Below, piece after piece: positions 1 through 9,700 of a DNA stretch of 64,000 nucleotides (position 1 is its first letter; each line of letters begins with the position of its first letter). A program made the position numbers and the translations under genes. The notes under the pieces are model-generated. The model did not search any database. It saw nothing but the letters and a program-made list of their open reading frames with translations, and was not told where the DNA came from. The DNA is from Tepidanaerobacter sp. GT38 (GTDB lineage: Bacteria > Bacillota > Thermosediminibacteria > Thermosediminibacterales > Tepidanaerobacteraceae): contig NZ_JAFFJA010000003.1 in the NCBI RefSeq assembly GCF_021991635.1, positions 62,001 through 126,000 on the forward strand, written 5' to 3'.

Positions 1-1468
1 TACTATAAGTGTCAAGGGCATCTAATATAGTCCTTTTCTCAGCATCTTCTACTATTTCTTTTAGTGTCTTTTGCCCTAATTTTCCTGATATAACAGAACT
101 TGATAGCTCTTCGTACTGCAGAAATAGATGGTGTGACTGTATTACGTCATCACAAAGGTTCATGGCCCTTTCTATTACATTTGACAGCTCTCTGATATTT
201 CCCGGCCAATCGTAATTCATCAAGCGACGCATGGCTTCATCACTTATATCCACTACATTCTTATTCATTTTATAAGATAGCTTTTTTATAAAAGCACGAG
301 TTAATATGGGAATATCTTCTTTTCTATCCCTTAAAGGCGGGATTATGAGAGGAATTACATTTAGGCGATAATAAAGGTCATCGCGAAACTGGCCGTTTTT
401 CATCAGTTCTTCAAGATTTCTATTGGTTGCGGCTATAATCCTGACATTGACGGATATCTCCTCATCGCCCCCAACACGCCTAATTTTATTTTCTTGCAGA
501 ACCCTAAGCAGCTTTACCTGCAGATGAGGAGAAAGTTCACCAATTTCATCAAGAAACAAAGTGCCTTTGTCAGCATACTGAAAAAGACCCTGTTTTCCGC
601 CGCGTTTTGCACCTGTAAAAGCACCTTCTTCATATCCGAAAAGTTCACTTTCAAGAAGGGTATCAGGCAGTGCTGCACAGTTTACAGCTACAAAAGGCTT
701 GTCACGACGGGAACTTGCCATGTGAATAGAGCGTGCAAAGAGCTCTTTACCGGTTCCGCTTTCACCTCTAATGAGCACTGTAGAATCTCCTTTTGCTACA
801 ATTCTGGCAAGCTCTTTAACCCTAGTAATCTCTTTACTTTCTCCAAGAATTTCATCAAAGGTTATCATTGGTGGCTGTGTAAATGTATGAATAAGTTCCA
901 TTACATTTTCAATATCTTTGAGAGAAGCTACTGCACCGATGGGATTGCCTTCTTCATCTAAGATGGGACGACCTGAAGTTATATAGTGGCTCTTTAATTT
1001 AGGGGTGTTTATAATCATTTCTTCATTATCATAGCTTTCACCAGTAACTATAGTTTTTAATATGGGAATATCAGGCGAAATAATATCTGCAATATTTTTG
1101 CCTAAAGCAACTTTTGCAGAAACCTTTAATATATTTTCGGCCGCTGCATTAAAAGTAGTTATTATGCCGTTTTTGTCAATTGCTATTATACCTTCACCGG
1201 TGGCATCAAGGACCGCTTTCATATGCTTTTCACGCTTTTCATAAGGCAAAAGTTTCGCTTCAGAAATTTCTATAACATCATCTTGAGCCCGCAGCTGTTT
1301 TAATAAATAAGAAAGGGAAACTCGAAAATTTTTATCCATTTTAAGGCAAATGAGCCCTGGGCCTACTTCCAAAGCCTTAAGATTTACATCATATTTGTAG
1401 AGTATCTTTAAAATATCCAGTACCATGCCTACCCTGTCATTGGTCAAAATTTTAAGTCGGATGGTCAT
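1..1468 (-). CDS. Sigma-54-dependent transcriptional activator, ACT-PAS-AAA+ (partial, C-terminus off the window)
   Basis: An enhancer-binding activator of sigma-54 RNA polymerase, cut by the left edge so that the C-terminal DNA-binding helix-turn-helix is not seen. Reading from the ATG at 1468 (GGGGTG ribosome site upstream), residues 1 to about 75 resemble an ACT domain, about 80-190 a PAS domain, and the rest a sigma-54 AAA+ domain with Walker A GESGTGKE, the GAFTGA loop that contacts sigma-54, and the FLDEIGEL Walker B region. The ACT-PAS order resembles TyrR-type regulators, which suggests sensing of an amino acid or aromatic ligand; the ligand cannot be read from sequence. The usual neighbour is a catabolic operon, which would lie left of the window. 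Confidence 0.9.
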   Translation of the reverse strand, partial: MTIRLKILTNDRVGMVLDILKILYKYDVNLKALEVGPGLICLKMDKNFRVSLSYLLKQLRAQDDVIEISEAKLLPYEKREKHMKAVLDATGEGIIAIDKNGIITTFNAAAENILKVSAKVALGKNIADIISPDIPILKTIVTGESYDNEEMIINTPKLKSHYITSGRPILDEEGNPIGAVASLKDIENVMELIHTFTQPPMITFDEILGESKEITRVKELARIVAKGDSTVLIRGESGTGKELFARSIHMASSRRDKPFVAVNCAALPDTLLESELFGYEEGAFTGAKRGGKQGLFQYADKGTLFLDEIGELSPHLQVKLLRVLQENKIRRVGGDEEISVNVRIIAATNRNLEELMKNGQFRDDLYYRLNVIPLIIPPLRDRKEDIPILTRAFIKKLSYKMNKNVVDISDEAMRRLMNYDWPGNIRELSNVIERAMNLCDDVIQSHHLFLQYEELSSSVISGKLGQKTLKEIVEDAEKRTILDALDTYS

Positions 1469-1502
1469 TTAATACACCCCACTGCTTAAAATTCCTTTAA
1501 GC

Positions 1503-1532
1503 ACAACAAAAGTCCGGTGTAGTACCGGACTT
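1503..1532 (-). terminator. Rho-independent terminator after the zinc-ribbon gene
   Basis: An 8-bp GC-rich stem (AGTCCGGT / ACCGGACT, 1511-1531) is followed on the minus strand by a T-rich run. It lies 12 bases past the stop codon of the zinc-ribbon gene and separates it from the sigma-54 regulator. Confidence 0.75.
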
Positions 1533-1543
1533 ATTTTCCCTTT

Positions 1544-1852
1544 TTAGTATCCATTTTGGGCCATGCGATGATTTTGATAGCAATCACTGCAGTATACGGG
1601 TCTATCTTCTCTGGGCTTAAAGGGAACCTGTGTGGCTGCACCGCAATCGGCACAAACTGCATCATACATTTGCCTGTTTCGTCTTTGATGCCCGCCCTCG
1701 TTTATCCTCCTTTTACGCGCATCTCGGCAGGCTTTGCATCTGGAAGGTTCGTTTTCGAAACCCTTTTCCGCATAAAACTCCTGCTCGCCTGCGGTGAATA
1801 CGAACTCCTTACCACACTCTTTACACACTATTGTTTTGTCCTGAAATGCCAT
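1544..1852 (-). CDS. Zinc-ribbon (CxxC) protein, 102 aa
   Basis: A small protein with two pairs of CxxC-type motifs: CKEC and CKAC in the first half, CADC and CSDC in the second. This is the pattern of the probable zinc-binding, CxxC-x17-CxxC family seen in many Firmicutes. The function is not established; two treble-clef or ribbon zinc sites suggest nucleic-acid or protein binding in the cytoplasm. The ATG has a GAGGGG ribosome site but the spacer is an unusual run of seven T. It lies just downstream of the structured RNA at 1890-2016 on the same strand, so it may be read from the same promoter. Confidence 0.8.
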   Translation of the reverse strand: MAFQDKTIVCKECGKEFVFTAGEQEFYAEKGFENEPSRCKACRDARKRRINEGGHQRRNRQMYDAVCADCGAATQVPFKPREDRPVYCSDCYQNHRMAQNGY

Positions 1853-1889
1853 TAAAAAAACCCCTCACTTTATTAGAAAAAGTATTGTT

Positions 1890-2016
1890 GGCATTCGCTT
1901 AGCTGACCTGGTCATCCCCAGAAGACGCCGTATACCTAAGTGGATCACCACCCCTGGGAGTCGCTTCGCCTCCGGCCCTGGCATCGACTTTCAACCACAG
2001 ACCTAAGTTATGCCTA
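1890..2016 (-). ncRNA. Candidate structured noncoding RNA (possibly raiA-motif-like)
   Basis: About 125 bases, GC-rich in an AT-rich intergenic region. On the minus strand the ends pair: GGCAT (2014-2010) with ATGCC (1894-1890), then CTTAG (2007-2003) with CTAAG (1902-1898). Inside are a hairpin GGAG/CUCC closed by a GCGAAGCGA loop, a possible CCCAG/CUGGG helix and a repeated CTTAGGT. A sigma-A promoter places the start at about 2016, exactly at the outer helix, so the RNA looks like a discrete transcript. It sits just after fliT, where Bacillus-type genomes carry raiA/hpf; that position and the compact multi-helix form suggest the raiA motif, but I cannot run a covariance search. Alternatives are a leader controlling the zinc-ribbon gene or a new family. 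Confidence 0.65.
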
Positions 2017-2022
2017 TGTTCA

Positions 2023-2051
2023 ATTATAACCTCAATTGTAATAAAATGCAA
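2023..2051 (-). promoter_or_regulatory. Sigma-A promoter for the structured RNA
   Basis: Minus strand TTGCAT (2051-2046), a 17-base spacer and a perfect TATAAT (2028-2023). The expected start at about 2016 coincides with the 5' side of the outer RNA helix. Confidence 0.75.
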
Positions 2052-2078
2052 GAAAAATAAATAATTTCTTAAGACATG

Positions 2079-2519
2079 CTATTTCTTGGTGTCTATAAAT
2101 GCGCCATCTCGACTGCCAGCACCTATGATTCCGTAGCCCTTAAGGGCAGTTTCAGTTTGTCTTAATTTGCATATATCTTCCTTTAGCTTAGAAAATAAAG
2201 CTTTGATTCCGTCAAGGTTTATATCGTCAATTTCCTTTATTTTTTTAAGTAATGACAGTATATCATTATGTACAGCTCGCAACTTACAGTCCCCTAATGT
2301 GTATTTTATAAGCCCGCTTATGTCATCATTAAAAAAATTGAGCAGCTTAGTGTCTATTTGGTCAATATTATTTATCAGCTGCTGCCGATCATTTAAAGCT
2401 ATCAATAACTCCTCGGTGTCCTCGCGTTTTATAATCTCAGAAATCCTTTGAGTGATATTTAGCAGATTTTCCATCACATTAAGTTTTTGTTCTAATAAAC
2501 TTTTTACGGTTTCTTCCAT
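2079..2519 (-). CDS. FliT/FlgN-like flagellar export chaperone
   Basis: A 146-residue, mostly helical, charged protein directly after fliS, the position of fliT in Firmicutes. FliT binds the filament cap FliD and keeps it export-competent. Sequence similarity is weak, as usual for this family, so the call rests on position, length and the coiled-coil-like heptads. A longer reading frame begins at 2582 inside fliS, but the ATG at 2519 has a GGGAG ribosome site seven bases upstream and is preferred. It is the last gene of the hag-flaG-fliD-fliS-fliT group. Confidence 0.7.
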   Translation of the reverse strand: MEETVKSLLEQKLNVMENLLNITQRISEIIKREDTEELLIALNDRQQLINNIDQIDTKLLNFFNDDISGLIKYTLGDCKLRAVHNDILSLLKKIKEIDDINLDGIKALFSKLKEDICKLRQTETALKGYGIIGAGSRDGAFIDTKK

Positions 2520-2542
2520 TTGACTGCTCCCAGCATCAAAAT

Positions 2543-2923
2543 TTAAGAGTTCTTTTTTGAGTTGACATAAGCCTGTTCCCACGTATCCTTCAGTTCCTTA
2601 AGCATTGATTCCACTACATCTAGAAACTCAGCATCTTTTTTTATATTTGCATCAACCAACCGCCTGTACAAAAAATCATAGATGCCGGCTAAGTTCTCTG
2701 ATATATCATAGCTCATATCAAGGCTTTGATTTAGCTCTGCTATGATGTCCTGGGCCTTGGTGAGATTTTCATTGGCCCCTGCTATATCCTTTTCCTCAAT
2801 GGCCTTTCGGGCAAGTTTCACAAACCTTATGGCACCTTCAAAAAGCATCAGCACCAAGCGCTCAGGGGAAGCAGACATTATTGAGTTGTACTGATATTGT
2901 TGATAGGCATTGACATTTATCAA
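2543..2923 (-). CDS. fliS: Flagellar chaperone FliS
   Basis: A cytoplasmic chaperone that binds the C-terminus of flagellin and prevents premature polymerisation before export. The 126-residue length, the N-terminal YQQYQYNSIMSASPERLVLM signature and the all-helical body are typical. In CsrA/FliW-containing bacteria FliS also influences free flagellin levels. It lies 28 bases downstream of fliD and 23 bases before the fliT-like start, within one operon. Confidence 0.95.
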   Translation of the reverse strand: MINVNAYQQYQYNSIMSASPERLVLMLFEGAIRFVKLARKAIEEKDIAGANENLTKAQDIIAELNQSLDMSYDISENLAGIYDFLYRRLVDANIKKDAEFLDVVESMLKELKDTWEQAYVNSKKNS

Positions 2924-2951
2924 AAGAGTAGCCCCCTTTCTTCGCTACATA

Positions 2952-4829
2952 TTAATACCCCGTCATATTCATCTGGGACATGAGCCACAAGCTCTGCTGA
3001 TTTGCAAACTGTATTGCCTGCTCCATGGCAATAAACTTTTGCCAGTACCGCTCTTCAGTGCGCAGGAGCATTTGTTCCATATTTGAAATGCGATCTTCCA
3101 TATCCCGGATTTGTTTGCCGAGGATGCTGTCATCATATATTTGAAATTCTCCGCCGCCGGCTTTTTCCGTTATATCTTCAATTCCGCCTTTTAATATATC
3201 GTAAAGGCGAGTTGCCACACCGTCTTTTGAAGAATCGGCCCCATCTGCATTAAAGAGCCTCATGACAGCTTCCGGGTCTTTGGCTATGGCGCTTCTTAGC
3301 TTTTCTTCATTTACATGGAGCTTCCCTTTTTCTCTCCAGTCAATGGTGGTGATACCTATATCAGCAAGAGATTTCATGCCAGCAGGCTGGCCTGCCACGA
3401 CACTTGCTACTGCATAGCGAAGGTTCTGAACTATTCTATCAAGGAGTGGGTCAGATCTTAAAAGACCGCTCTTTGCCCTCTCCTCCCAAAGTTCAATCTC
3501 TTTTTCTGTCATTTCCTTTTTCTGCTCTTGGGTAAGAGGTGGGTAGTTTCTGTAGCGCTCTTCTGACAGCTTCTTGTTTATTAAATCGATGGTTTCGTTG
3601 TAAAGTTCAATGTATTTTTTTATAGTTTCAACTGCAGCATCAGGATCGTTTTCAAGCCGGAAGGTGGCCTCTTGACCTTTCTCCATGACTTCTTTTAAGT
3701 TAAATCTTATGCCACTTATGGTAAAGTCATTTGTGGTCTTTTCAACAATGGTGCCATTTAAGACTATGCGAGCATTTTGGCCTGATGCGCTGGTATTCTC
3801 AAAGCCAAGGGCTTTAAAAAGACCGCTTTCATCTACTATCTCAATATTTGCTCCAAGACCAGTCTCCTTTGATACAAGAACTAATTTATCGGTAAGTGCA
3901 TCATAGCGAGCTGTAACGCCTACATCTGGTATTGTATTTATTTTGTCTATAATCATCTGTAGGGTAGCACTAGAGCCAAATTCAAACTGGTGGCCATTTA
4001 TTTTAAATGAGATTGTACCCTCACCTATGTCTTCTGCCAGCTGGCTTTTTAATGATGTGTGCGGGTTTAATGGTCGATAGGAGTCACCATCTTTAAAGCC
4101 TAGGGTAGTAAGAATATCATTGATCGGGTTTCCTTCATCATCTTTTACACTGCTTAAAGAAATTTGGACTTTGTTAAAGCCATCGGCAGGCTCTATGGCA
4201 AGTTTATTATCGTCCGTTACGGATACCTTTACCCTTTTTATGCCAACGGTGTTCCCATTCTCATCATCTTGCCAGCCAAAAGCTGTATTTATAGCTTTTT
4301 CCAAATCTGCTGCTAAAGTATTTATATCACTTTCCTGATAGATACCACCAAATGTAACTTCTTTTTTCACGCCATCAATTGTCACTTCAAATTTACCTTC
4401 TGGGATTTCGATTTTCCCTTCTGCATCAAATATCAATTTATCTCCCATCAAAGGTTTTGCTATAGATTTTGAGCTTTCAAGCCTGGCATAGCTTGCCGTC
4501 TGCTGGACCTGCACTTTATATTCCCCGGGTACGGCACCGGAACCCGGCGACACAGCAAAGTACTTGTCAAAGCTTGTGCCGTCATTCATAGTGCCTATGG
4601 CTTTATACTTTAAATAAGAGCTTGCAAGTTTCATATCAAAGGATGTATTGTAAAGGGACCTGAGCTTTAAATTAATATCACGGTAATCAGCCTTCTGCCA
4701 CTCCATAACCTGCTTTTGCTGATAGAGCTTGTCCACCTTTATGCGCTCGGCTCTCATCAAGTCGGACACAATCTGATCTATATCCATGCCAGAAGCCAAA
4801 CCGCCTATTCGCATTGGGCTGTATAGCAT
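2952..4829 (-). CDS. fliD: Flagellar hook-associated protein 2, filament cap FliD
   Basis: The pentameric cap at the filament tip that catalyses flagellin folding and insertion. The protein has 625 residues with the FliD N-terminal domain (MRIGGLASGMDIDQIVSDLM near residues 6-25), a variable centre and a C-terminal coiled-coil domain ending in short helices for self-assembly. The reading frame opens with an ATG at 4829 behind AGGAGGTGGTG; a start at the Met at residue 6 is also possible. It follows flaG and precedes fliS. Confidence 0.95.
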   Translation of the reverse strand: MLYSPMRIGGLASGMDIDQIVSDLMRAERIKVDKLYQQKQVMEWQKADYRDINLKLRSLYNTSFDMKLASSYLKYKAIGTMNDGTSFDKYFAVSPGSGAVPGEYKVQVQQTASYARLESSKSIAKPLMGDKLIFDAEGKIEIPEGKFEVTIDGVKKEVTFGGIYQESDINTLAADLEKAINTAFGWQDDENGNTVGIKRVKVSVTDDNKLAIEPADGFNKVQISLSSVKDDEGNPINDILTTLGFKDGDSYRPLNPHTSLKSQLAEDIGEGTISFKINGHQFEFGSSATLQMIIDKINTIPDVGVTARYDALTDKLVLVSKETGLGANIEIVDESGLFKALGFENTSASGQNARIVLNGTIVEKTTNDFTISGIRFNLKEVMEKGQEATFRLENDPDAAVETIKKYIELYNETIDLINKKLSEERYRNYPPLTQEQKKEMTEKEIELWEERAKSGLLRSDPLLDRIVQNLRYAVASVVAGQPAGMKSLADIGITTIDWREKGKLHVNEEKLRSAIAKDPEAVMRLFNADGADSSKDGVATRLYDILKGGIEDITEKAGGGEFQIYDDSILGKQIRDMEDRISNMEQMLLRTEERYWQKFIAMEQAIQFANQQSLWLMSQMNMTGY

Positions 4830-4861
4830 ATGACATCACCACCTCCTGCTGTAATTATATA

Positions 4862-5230
4862 TCACACTTTTTCATCTACAATTAAACCTGCCTGCTTCCA
4901 AAGCCCAGCTATAAGGTCCAAGAACTTCTCCGGCGGAATCTCTGTTATGAGCTCATCGCTGGCCTTATCGTATATCCTTACCATGATTCGCTTGGTGTCA
5001 TCGTGGATTTTAAACTCCAGGCGGGTGAAAGTAAGTTCTGTCGGGAGATTTTTTAAGCTGTCTATGACGCTCTCAAAATCTTCTTTGCCTAAAGCCCTTT
5101 TAAAGTCTTTTACCGTTGGATTTGCCTCTCCAACAGCAACAGAGCCCGTAACATCTTCCGTAGATTTACCCTGAACTTTACTAACTGAATTAACATCTAT
5201 ATTACCGGAAAAAGATGAATCTATCCTCAA
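4862..5230 (-). CDS. flaG: FlaG family flagellar protein
   Basis: A 122-residue protein of the FlaG/YvyC family. The C-terminal core FTRLEFKIHDDTKRIMVRI followed by a TEIPPEKFLDLIAGLWKQ-type segment is the family signature; the N-terminal 45 residues are low-complexity. Members sit between flagellin and fliD and affect filament length; the mechanism is not settled. The gene lies 73 bases after hag, beyond a GC-rich hairpin. Confidence 0.9.
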   Translation of the reverse strand: MRIDSSFSGNIDVNSVSKVQGKSTEDVTGSVAVGEANPTVKDFKRALGKEDFESVIDSLKNLPTELTFTRLEFKIHDDTKRIMVRIYDKASDELITEIPPEKFLDLIAGLWKQAGLIVDEKV

Positions 5231-5256
5231 AATATATCACCCCGCATATCATTGCA

Positions 5257-5278
5257 GCCCGGCGGATTTCCGCCGGGC
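5257..5278 (-). other. GC-rich hairpin between hag and flaG
   Basis: A stem GCCCGGCGGA/TCCGCCGGGC with a tiny loop, 26 bases after the hag stop. No T-tract follows on the minus strand, so it is more likely a partial terminator or a 3' stabilising structure that lets hag mRNA exceed flaG mRNA. Confidence 0.6.
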
Positions 5279-5303
5279 CTTAAAGTCAATGAAAGCTACG
5301 AAA

Positions 5304-6467
5304 TTAGCCTAACAGCTTAAGCACAGTCTGAGGTGCCATGTTGGCCTGGGCAAGCATTGCTGTTGCAGCCTGCTGCAGGATGTTCTGCTTAGTAAACTCC
5401 ATCATTTCCTTGGCCATATCGACGTCGCGGATGCGGCTTTCTGCAGCCTGGAGGTTTTCAGCAGAAGTGTCCAAGTTCTTAATGGTGTGCTCTAGGCGGT
5501 TTTGGACAGCACCCAGCTTACTGCGTTCGGTAGAAACTTTCTCCAGTGCATCGTTGATTTTAGTAATTGCACTGTTTGCAGATTCCTGATCAGCTATATA
5601 AATACCTCTTCTTGCCGTAACTGTAACATTGGTGTCAACTACTTCAGATATTTCAACCGTGCCAGTTTTAAATTCTGCACCCAAAGCAAAAGTAACACTA
5701 GTATAAGTAGCGCTTGCTAAATTTTCTATTGTTGCTGCAGATGAAAGAGCATTAAAATCTTTTCCATCAGCACTTATTGCAACAATTTCGCCATCTTTAT
5801 TCATCCAGCCATACTGCGCATTAATTGTGTTGGAACTTCCATCAGTTACAGCTACAGTATCAAATTCGACTATATCATATGTTTCCCCCGCATTTACTGG
5901 AGTTGGATCTGTAGTAGAATCATCAATAGCACTAGCTGATACAGTCACCTCTGCTTTTTCTGCTACATCCAGAGTCTCGGCATCCATTGCTTTTATGCTT
6001 AAATCTATGCTCTGGTCTTTATTTGCGCCGATGTGGAATTTTCCTGAAAAATCTCCATTTAATAGTTTTTGAGTGTTAAATTCGGTGTTTTCTGCTATCC
6101 TCGTCAGTTCTTCTGCCAGCTGATTTACTTCATCCTGTAGTGCTTGACGGTCAGTGCCTACGTTTGTATCGTTTGCAGACTGGACTGCAAGCTCTCTCAT
6201 TCTCTGCAAAATTTCATGAGCTTCATTTAATGCACCTTCTGCTGTCTGGATGAGGGAAATGCCGTCTTGGGCATTCTTTGATGCCATGTTGAGGCCGCGG
6301 ATCTGGGCTCTCATCTTTTCTGAAATGGCAAGGCCTGCTGCATCGTCACCGGCTCTGTTGATCCTGTAGCCAGATGAGAGTTTCTCTAATGATTTTTGAG
6401 TATTTGTGTTGTTAATTGAAAGCTGGCGGTGAGCATTTAACGCCATTATGTTGTGGTTAATTCTCAT
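5304..6467 (-). CDS. hag: Flagellin
   Basis: The major filament subunit, exported through the flagellar type III apparatus. It has 387 residues with conserved N-terminal D0/D1 helices (MRINHNIMALNAHRQLSINN at the start, then SGYRINRAGDDAAGLAIS) and the C-terminal D1/D0 helices ending in LAQANMAPQTVLKLLG. The central region, about residues 160-290, is Thr/Ser/Ala-rich and variable, the surface-exposed part where flagellins are glycosylated. An AGGGAGGA ribosome site precedes the ATG; the leader carries hairpins suited to CsrA control, and csrA and fliW are elsewhere in the window. Confidence 0.97.
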   Translation of the reverse strand: MRINHNIMALNAHRQLSINNTNTQKSLEKLSSGYRINRAGDDAAGLAISEKMRAQIRGLNMASKNAQDGISLIQTAEGALNEAHEILQRMRELAVQSANDTNVGTDRQALQDEVNQLAEELTRIAENTEFNTQKLLNGDFSGKFHIGANKDQSIDLSIKAMDAETLDVAEKAEVTVSASAIDDSTTDPTPVNAGETYDIVEFDTVAVTDGSSNTINAQYGWMNKDGEIVAISADGKDFNALSSAATIENLASATYTSVTFALGAEFKTGTVEISEVVDTNVTVTARRGIYIADQESANSAITKINDALEKVSTERSKLGAVQNRLEHTIKNLDTSAENLQAAESRIRDVDMAKEMMEFTKQNILQQAATAMLAQANMAPQTVLKLLG

Positions 6468-6471
6468 TTTT

Positions 6472-6540
6472 ATTCCTCCCTGATTTTTTATTTTCCCGCG
6501 TCCCTGCGGGTAAATTTTTCGACCGGCCGTGTCGAAATTT
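6472..6540 (-). promoter_or_regulatory. hag 5' leader with two hairpins and likely CsrA sites
   Basis: On the minus strand the leader has a hairpin TTTCGAC/GTCGAAA (6537-6517) and then CCCGC-AGGGAC-GCGGG (6510-6495), whose loop displays GGA. The ribosome site AGGGAGGA (ending near 6473) holds two further GGA motifs. This is the arrangement known from the Bacillus hag leader: one GGA-loop hairpin upstream and a second CsrA site over the Shine-Dalgarno. CsrA binding is inference from this pattern. Confidence 0.6.
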
Positions 6541-6554
6541 TTCTTTCACTTATA

Positions 6555-6581
6555 TAGTCGATGAAACTTATATAAAATTTA
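6555..6581 (-). promoter_or_regulatory. Sigma-D (sigma-28) promoter of hag
   Basis: Minus strand TAAA (6581-6578), a 15-base spacer and ATCGACTA (6562-6555), close to the TAAA-N15-GCCGATAA flagellar consensus and about 88 bases upstream of the flagellin ATG. It agrees with flgM, the anti-sigma-28 gene, being present in the window. Confidence 0.6.
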
Positions 6582-6700
6582 ATGTCAAAACATGTAATTA
6601 AACCTGCTTTTGGTCAATTTTTTAGATTTATCTTGGTAAAATAGCCTAATTTGCCCTGATTTTTCGCTTTTTTACAGTATTTAAACTGTCGCTGCCTTCA

Positions 6701-9700
6701 TCAACTTTTTGCAGTAAGTTCTTCAATGTCTATCTCAGGATAAATGTTTCTTACAATTTTTTTTATATGTTCTGTTTCATGTTTTCTTTTTAAAGTTTTG
6801 TACAGCCGATATATCACCGCATAATTTTCAATATCTCTGCTATCAAGATTTAGCGCTTTTCCTGCCATGGCCAATGCTTCATCATACATGTCCTTTTCCA
6901 GTGCTTTTTGTGCAAGATATCTGTAAACATGTGCATCCTGACAATTTCTATCGGCGGCAGTGATGTAGGCATTTAATGCCAGCTCTTCAAAACCCTTTTT
7001 TTCCATTAATTTGCCGTATCTTACATAATCATCCCTGCTAAAATGATTAGCGTAAATGTTCAATAAGTTATTGAATAATTCAAATTCATCTACTGTTAAC
7101 ATAAATTCCAGCAGTTGGAAAAAATCATCTTTTACTTCATCGAATTTAGCTTTCAGCTCCCCAATTATCGTTAAAAACAGCTTTTTTTCTCCTGAATCCT
7201 CCAGCTTCCACACTGCATCTTTTGCCTGATTAAAGTCTTTTAAAATTATATAGCAGAGTGCTTTGTAGTAATTTGCTGTATTTTTTGCCCTGCCGTATTC
7301 CATGTCAAAAGACTTTAGAGCATCCTGATATTTTTTAAGGCCCATATACACTATGCCCTTTAAATTGTTTAACCCTTGAACGTCAATTTTTACATCATCT
7401 AAGTAGCGTTTTGCTATTTCGTGCTTACCAATATTCATATAAAGTTTTGCTAAGATGGCATAATTTTCCGGGTCTTTTTTGTCAACGTATTTATCGAAAA
7501 ACTCCCTTACCGCCTCAGGCTTTTCATTTTTCACAAATATATCAAAAAGTTTTATAAACACTTCTTTAAAGCCGGGCCTTGCTATGAGCAATTTTATGTA
7601 ATCTTTTACGGCACCGTTAAGGTCCCCCTGCATTTCACGGCAATGAGCAATCATGTACTTTGCTCTATAACTGCCGGCACCTCCTATGAAGTTAGCCCTT
7701 CCTTCACAATCACCTATAGAAAAGCACCTGTTAAAAGTTTCAACAGCCTTTTGATACCGCTTCTGCTTAAAATATATAGCTCCTTCAAGGAAGTGAAAAT
7801 CAGGTATCTTTTCATAAGCTGATTTTACAGAATTTACTATTTTCAGGGCCGTATCGTAATCTTTCATTTCTGTATACGTCTGTATCAGATATATATAAAG
7901 CCTTACAAATAACGGCGAATTTGTTTTTATCCTTTTTTGAACTATCTGCAAGTGCTTTAACGCCTTATCGTATTCTTTAGCATTGAAATATTCCACACCT
8001 AAATTTAGGTGCTGGAATAAATCATTTGGATGTGTCAAAAGATATTTTGACAGCATGTTTATATACCGCTGGGTTTTGTTTTTTTCAATTCTCGTTTCTT
8101 TTAAATAGCCGTAATGTAAGATTGTTATGCCGGATTCCTTGTATATCGGAGACCGATTATCTGCAACATTTTTTAAATTTTCGTGAATGGGATATACGTA
8201 TCTCAGTTTGCCGTTGTTTCGGAATAATTTAAAATTGTAGTGAATCGTAGTGCGCCCGGTTGAAATGCTGCCACCGCCGTAGTTTACAAACTTGAACATG
8301 TAAGCTTCTACGGTATCATCTTCCAGCAGCGGCCTTATCTTCCCCACATCTTCCCTTTTTACCACTTCATCTGCATCCAAAAACAGTATCCAATCGGATT
8401 TGGCATTTTCAATAGCTGTATTCCTTGCTTTGCTGAAGTCATCTTCCCATTTTGTATGTATTACCCTTGCACCGAGGCTTTGCGCAATCTCTACCGTTTT
8501 ATCTTTAGAGCCCGTATCAACAACAACTATTTCGTCAACAACATCTTTTACGCTGTTTATACAGCGGGCAATGTTTTTCTCTTCGTCTTTTGTGATGATG
8601 CAGAGGGATAGGGTGGGGTTTGTTTCTACAGCATTAGCTATGTTTTCCTGCCAATCAATTAGGTTTGGGTTTTTGTCTAAAATAGATTCATACTGCTCTT
8701 TTATACCGTACCTTCCATCTTTATCTAATTTTTTATATCTGCAATATTTTTTCAATCGATCTTCTAATTTCGCCCACCCCATGTGCTTTATCCTTATTTG
8801 GCTTTTCAAAAAAGGTAGTTTTAAAATATTAGCAGGGAATCTTCCGCAGTGGTCAGGAACTTCATTCCATTTATACTCAAAGAAAGGTTGATACCTTATT
8901 AAAAAAAACCAGTATTTCTTATGGGCATTCCAATACTTGTCATCTCGATATTGTTTTTCATTCCAAAAATCGAATAATCTAAATCCAATCGCGTCATATT
9001 GAGGTTGATTTATTAATTTATCAATTTCTCTTTTTATATTTTCTTCAAATATTTCATCTGCATCTAAACTTAAAATCCAATCAGGTTTAGTATCTATAGT
9101 TAATTTCCAAAGTTGTTTTCGCAATTTAACCTCATTAAAAGACTCAGATTCACTGTTTTTATGGTAAATTAAAGGAATATCTTTAAGTATAGTTCTGCAA
9201 ACAGTTTCTGAATCATCTGTGCTTCCATCATCTAAAATAACTGCATTACTAATAATATCTCTAACACTAAGCAACACATCTTTTAAGTATCTTTTTGCCT
9301 CATTTTTTATAATCATCGCTAAAGTAATTTTATTTTTTCCTTTTTTTACTAATCTATTACCGGGCAAAAATATGTATTGCGAATAATCATTTAAATACTT
9401 TTTATATAATCCAAGTGTTTTTAAATCACTTCTTCTGTAAATATGAAAAGCCGGAAAATGCGTATCTACAAAAAGTTCTATGCCAAGTGCTGCAGCACGT
9501 ATGCAAAAATGTCTATCCTCACCCCAGAATGTTATATTGTAAATTTCATCATATGAAACCCCTTTAGATATGGCATTTCTACTTATTAAAGTACATGCTC
9601 CAAGGCCGCCAACCTTATATACACCTGGCATTTTTAATTTGTCTATAAATTCATTTATTCTTTTATTTAACTCTTCGGCTGTAACTTTCTCTTCCCTTCC

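Noticed and set aside
494-961. 155-residue open frame on the plus strand at the left edge
   Set aside because: It is antisense to the AAA+ domain of the sigma-54 regulator, which reads fully on the other strand.
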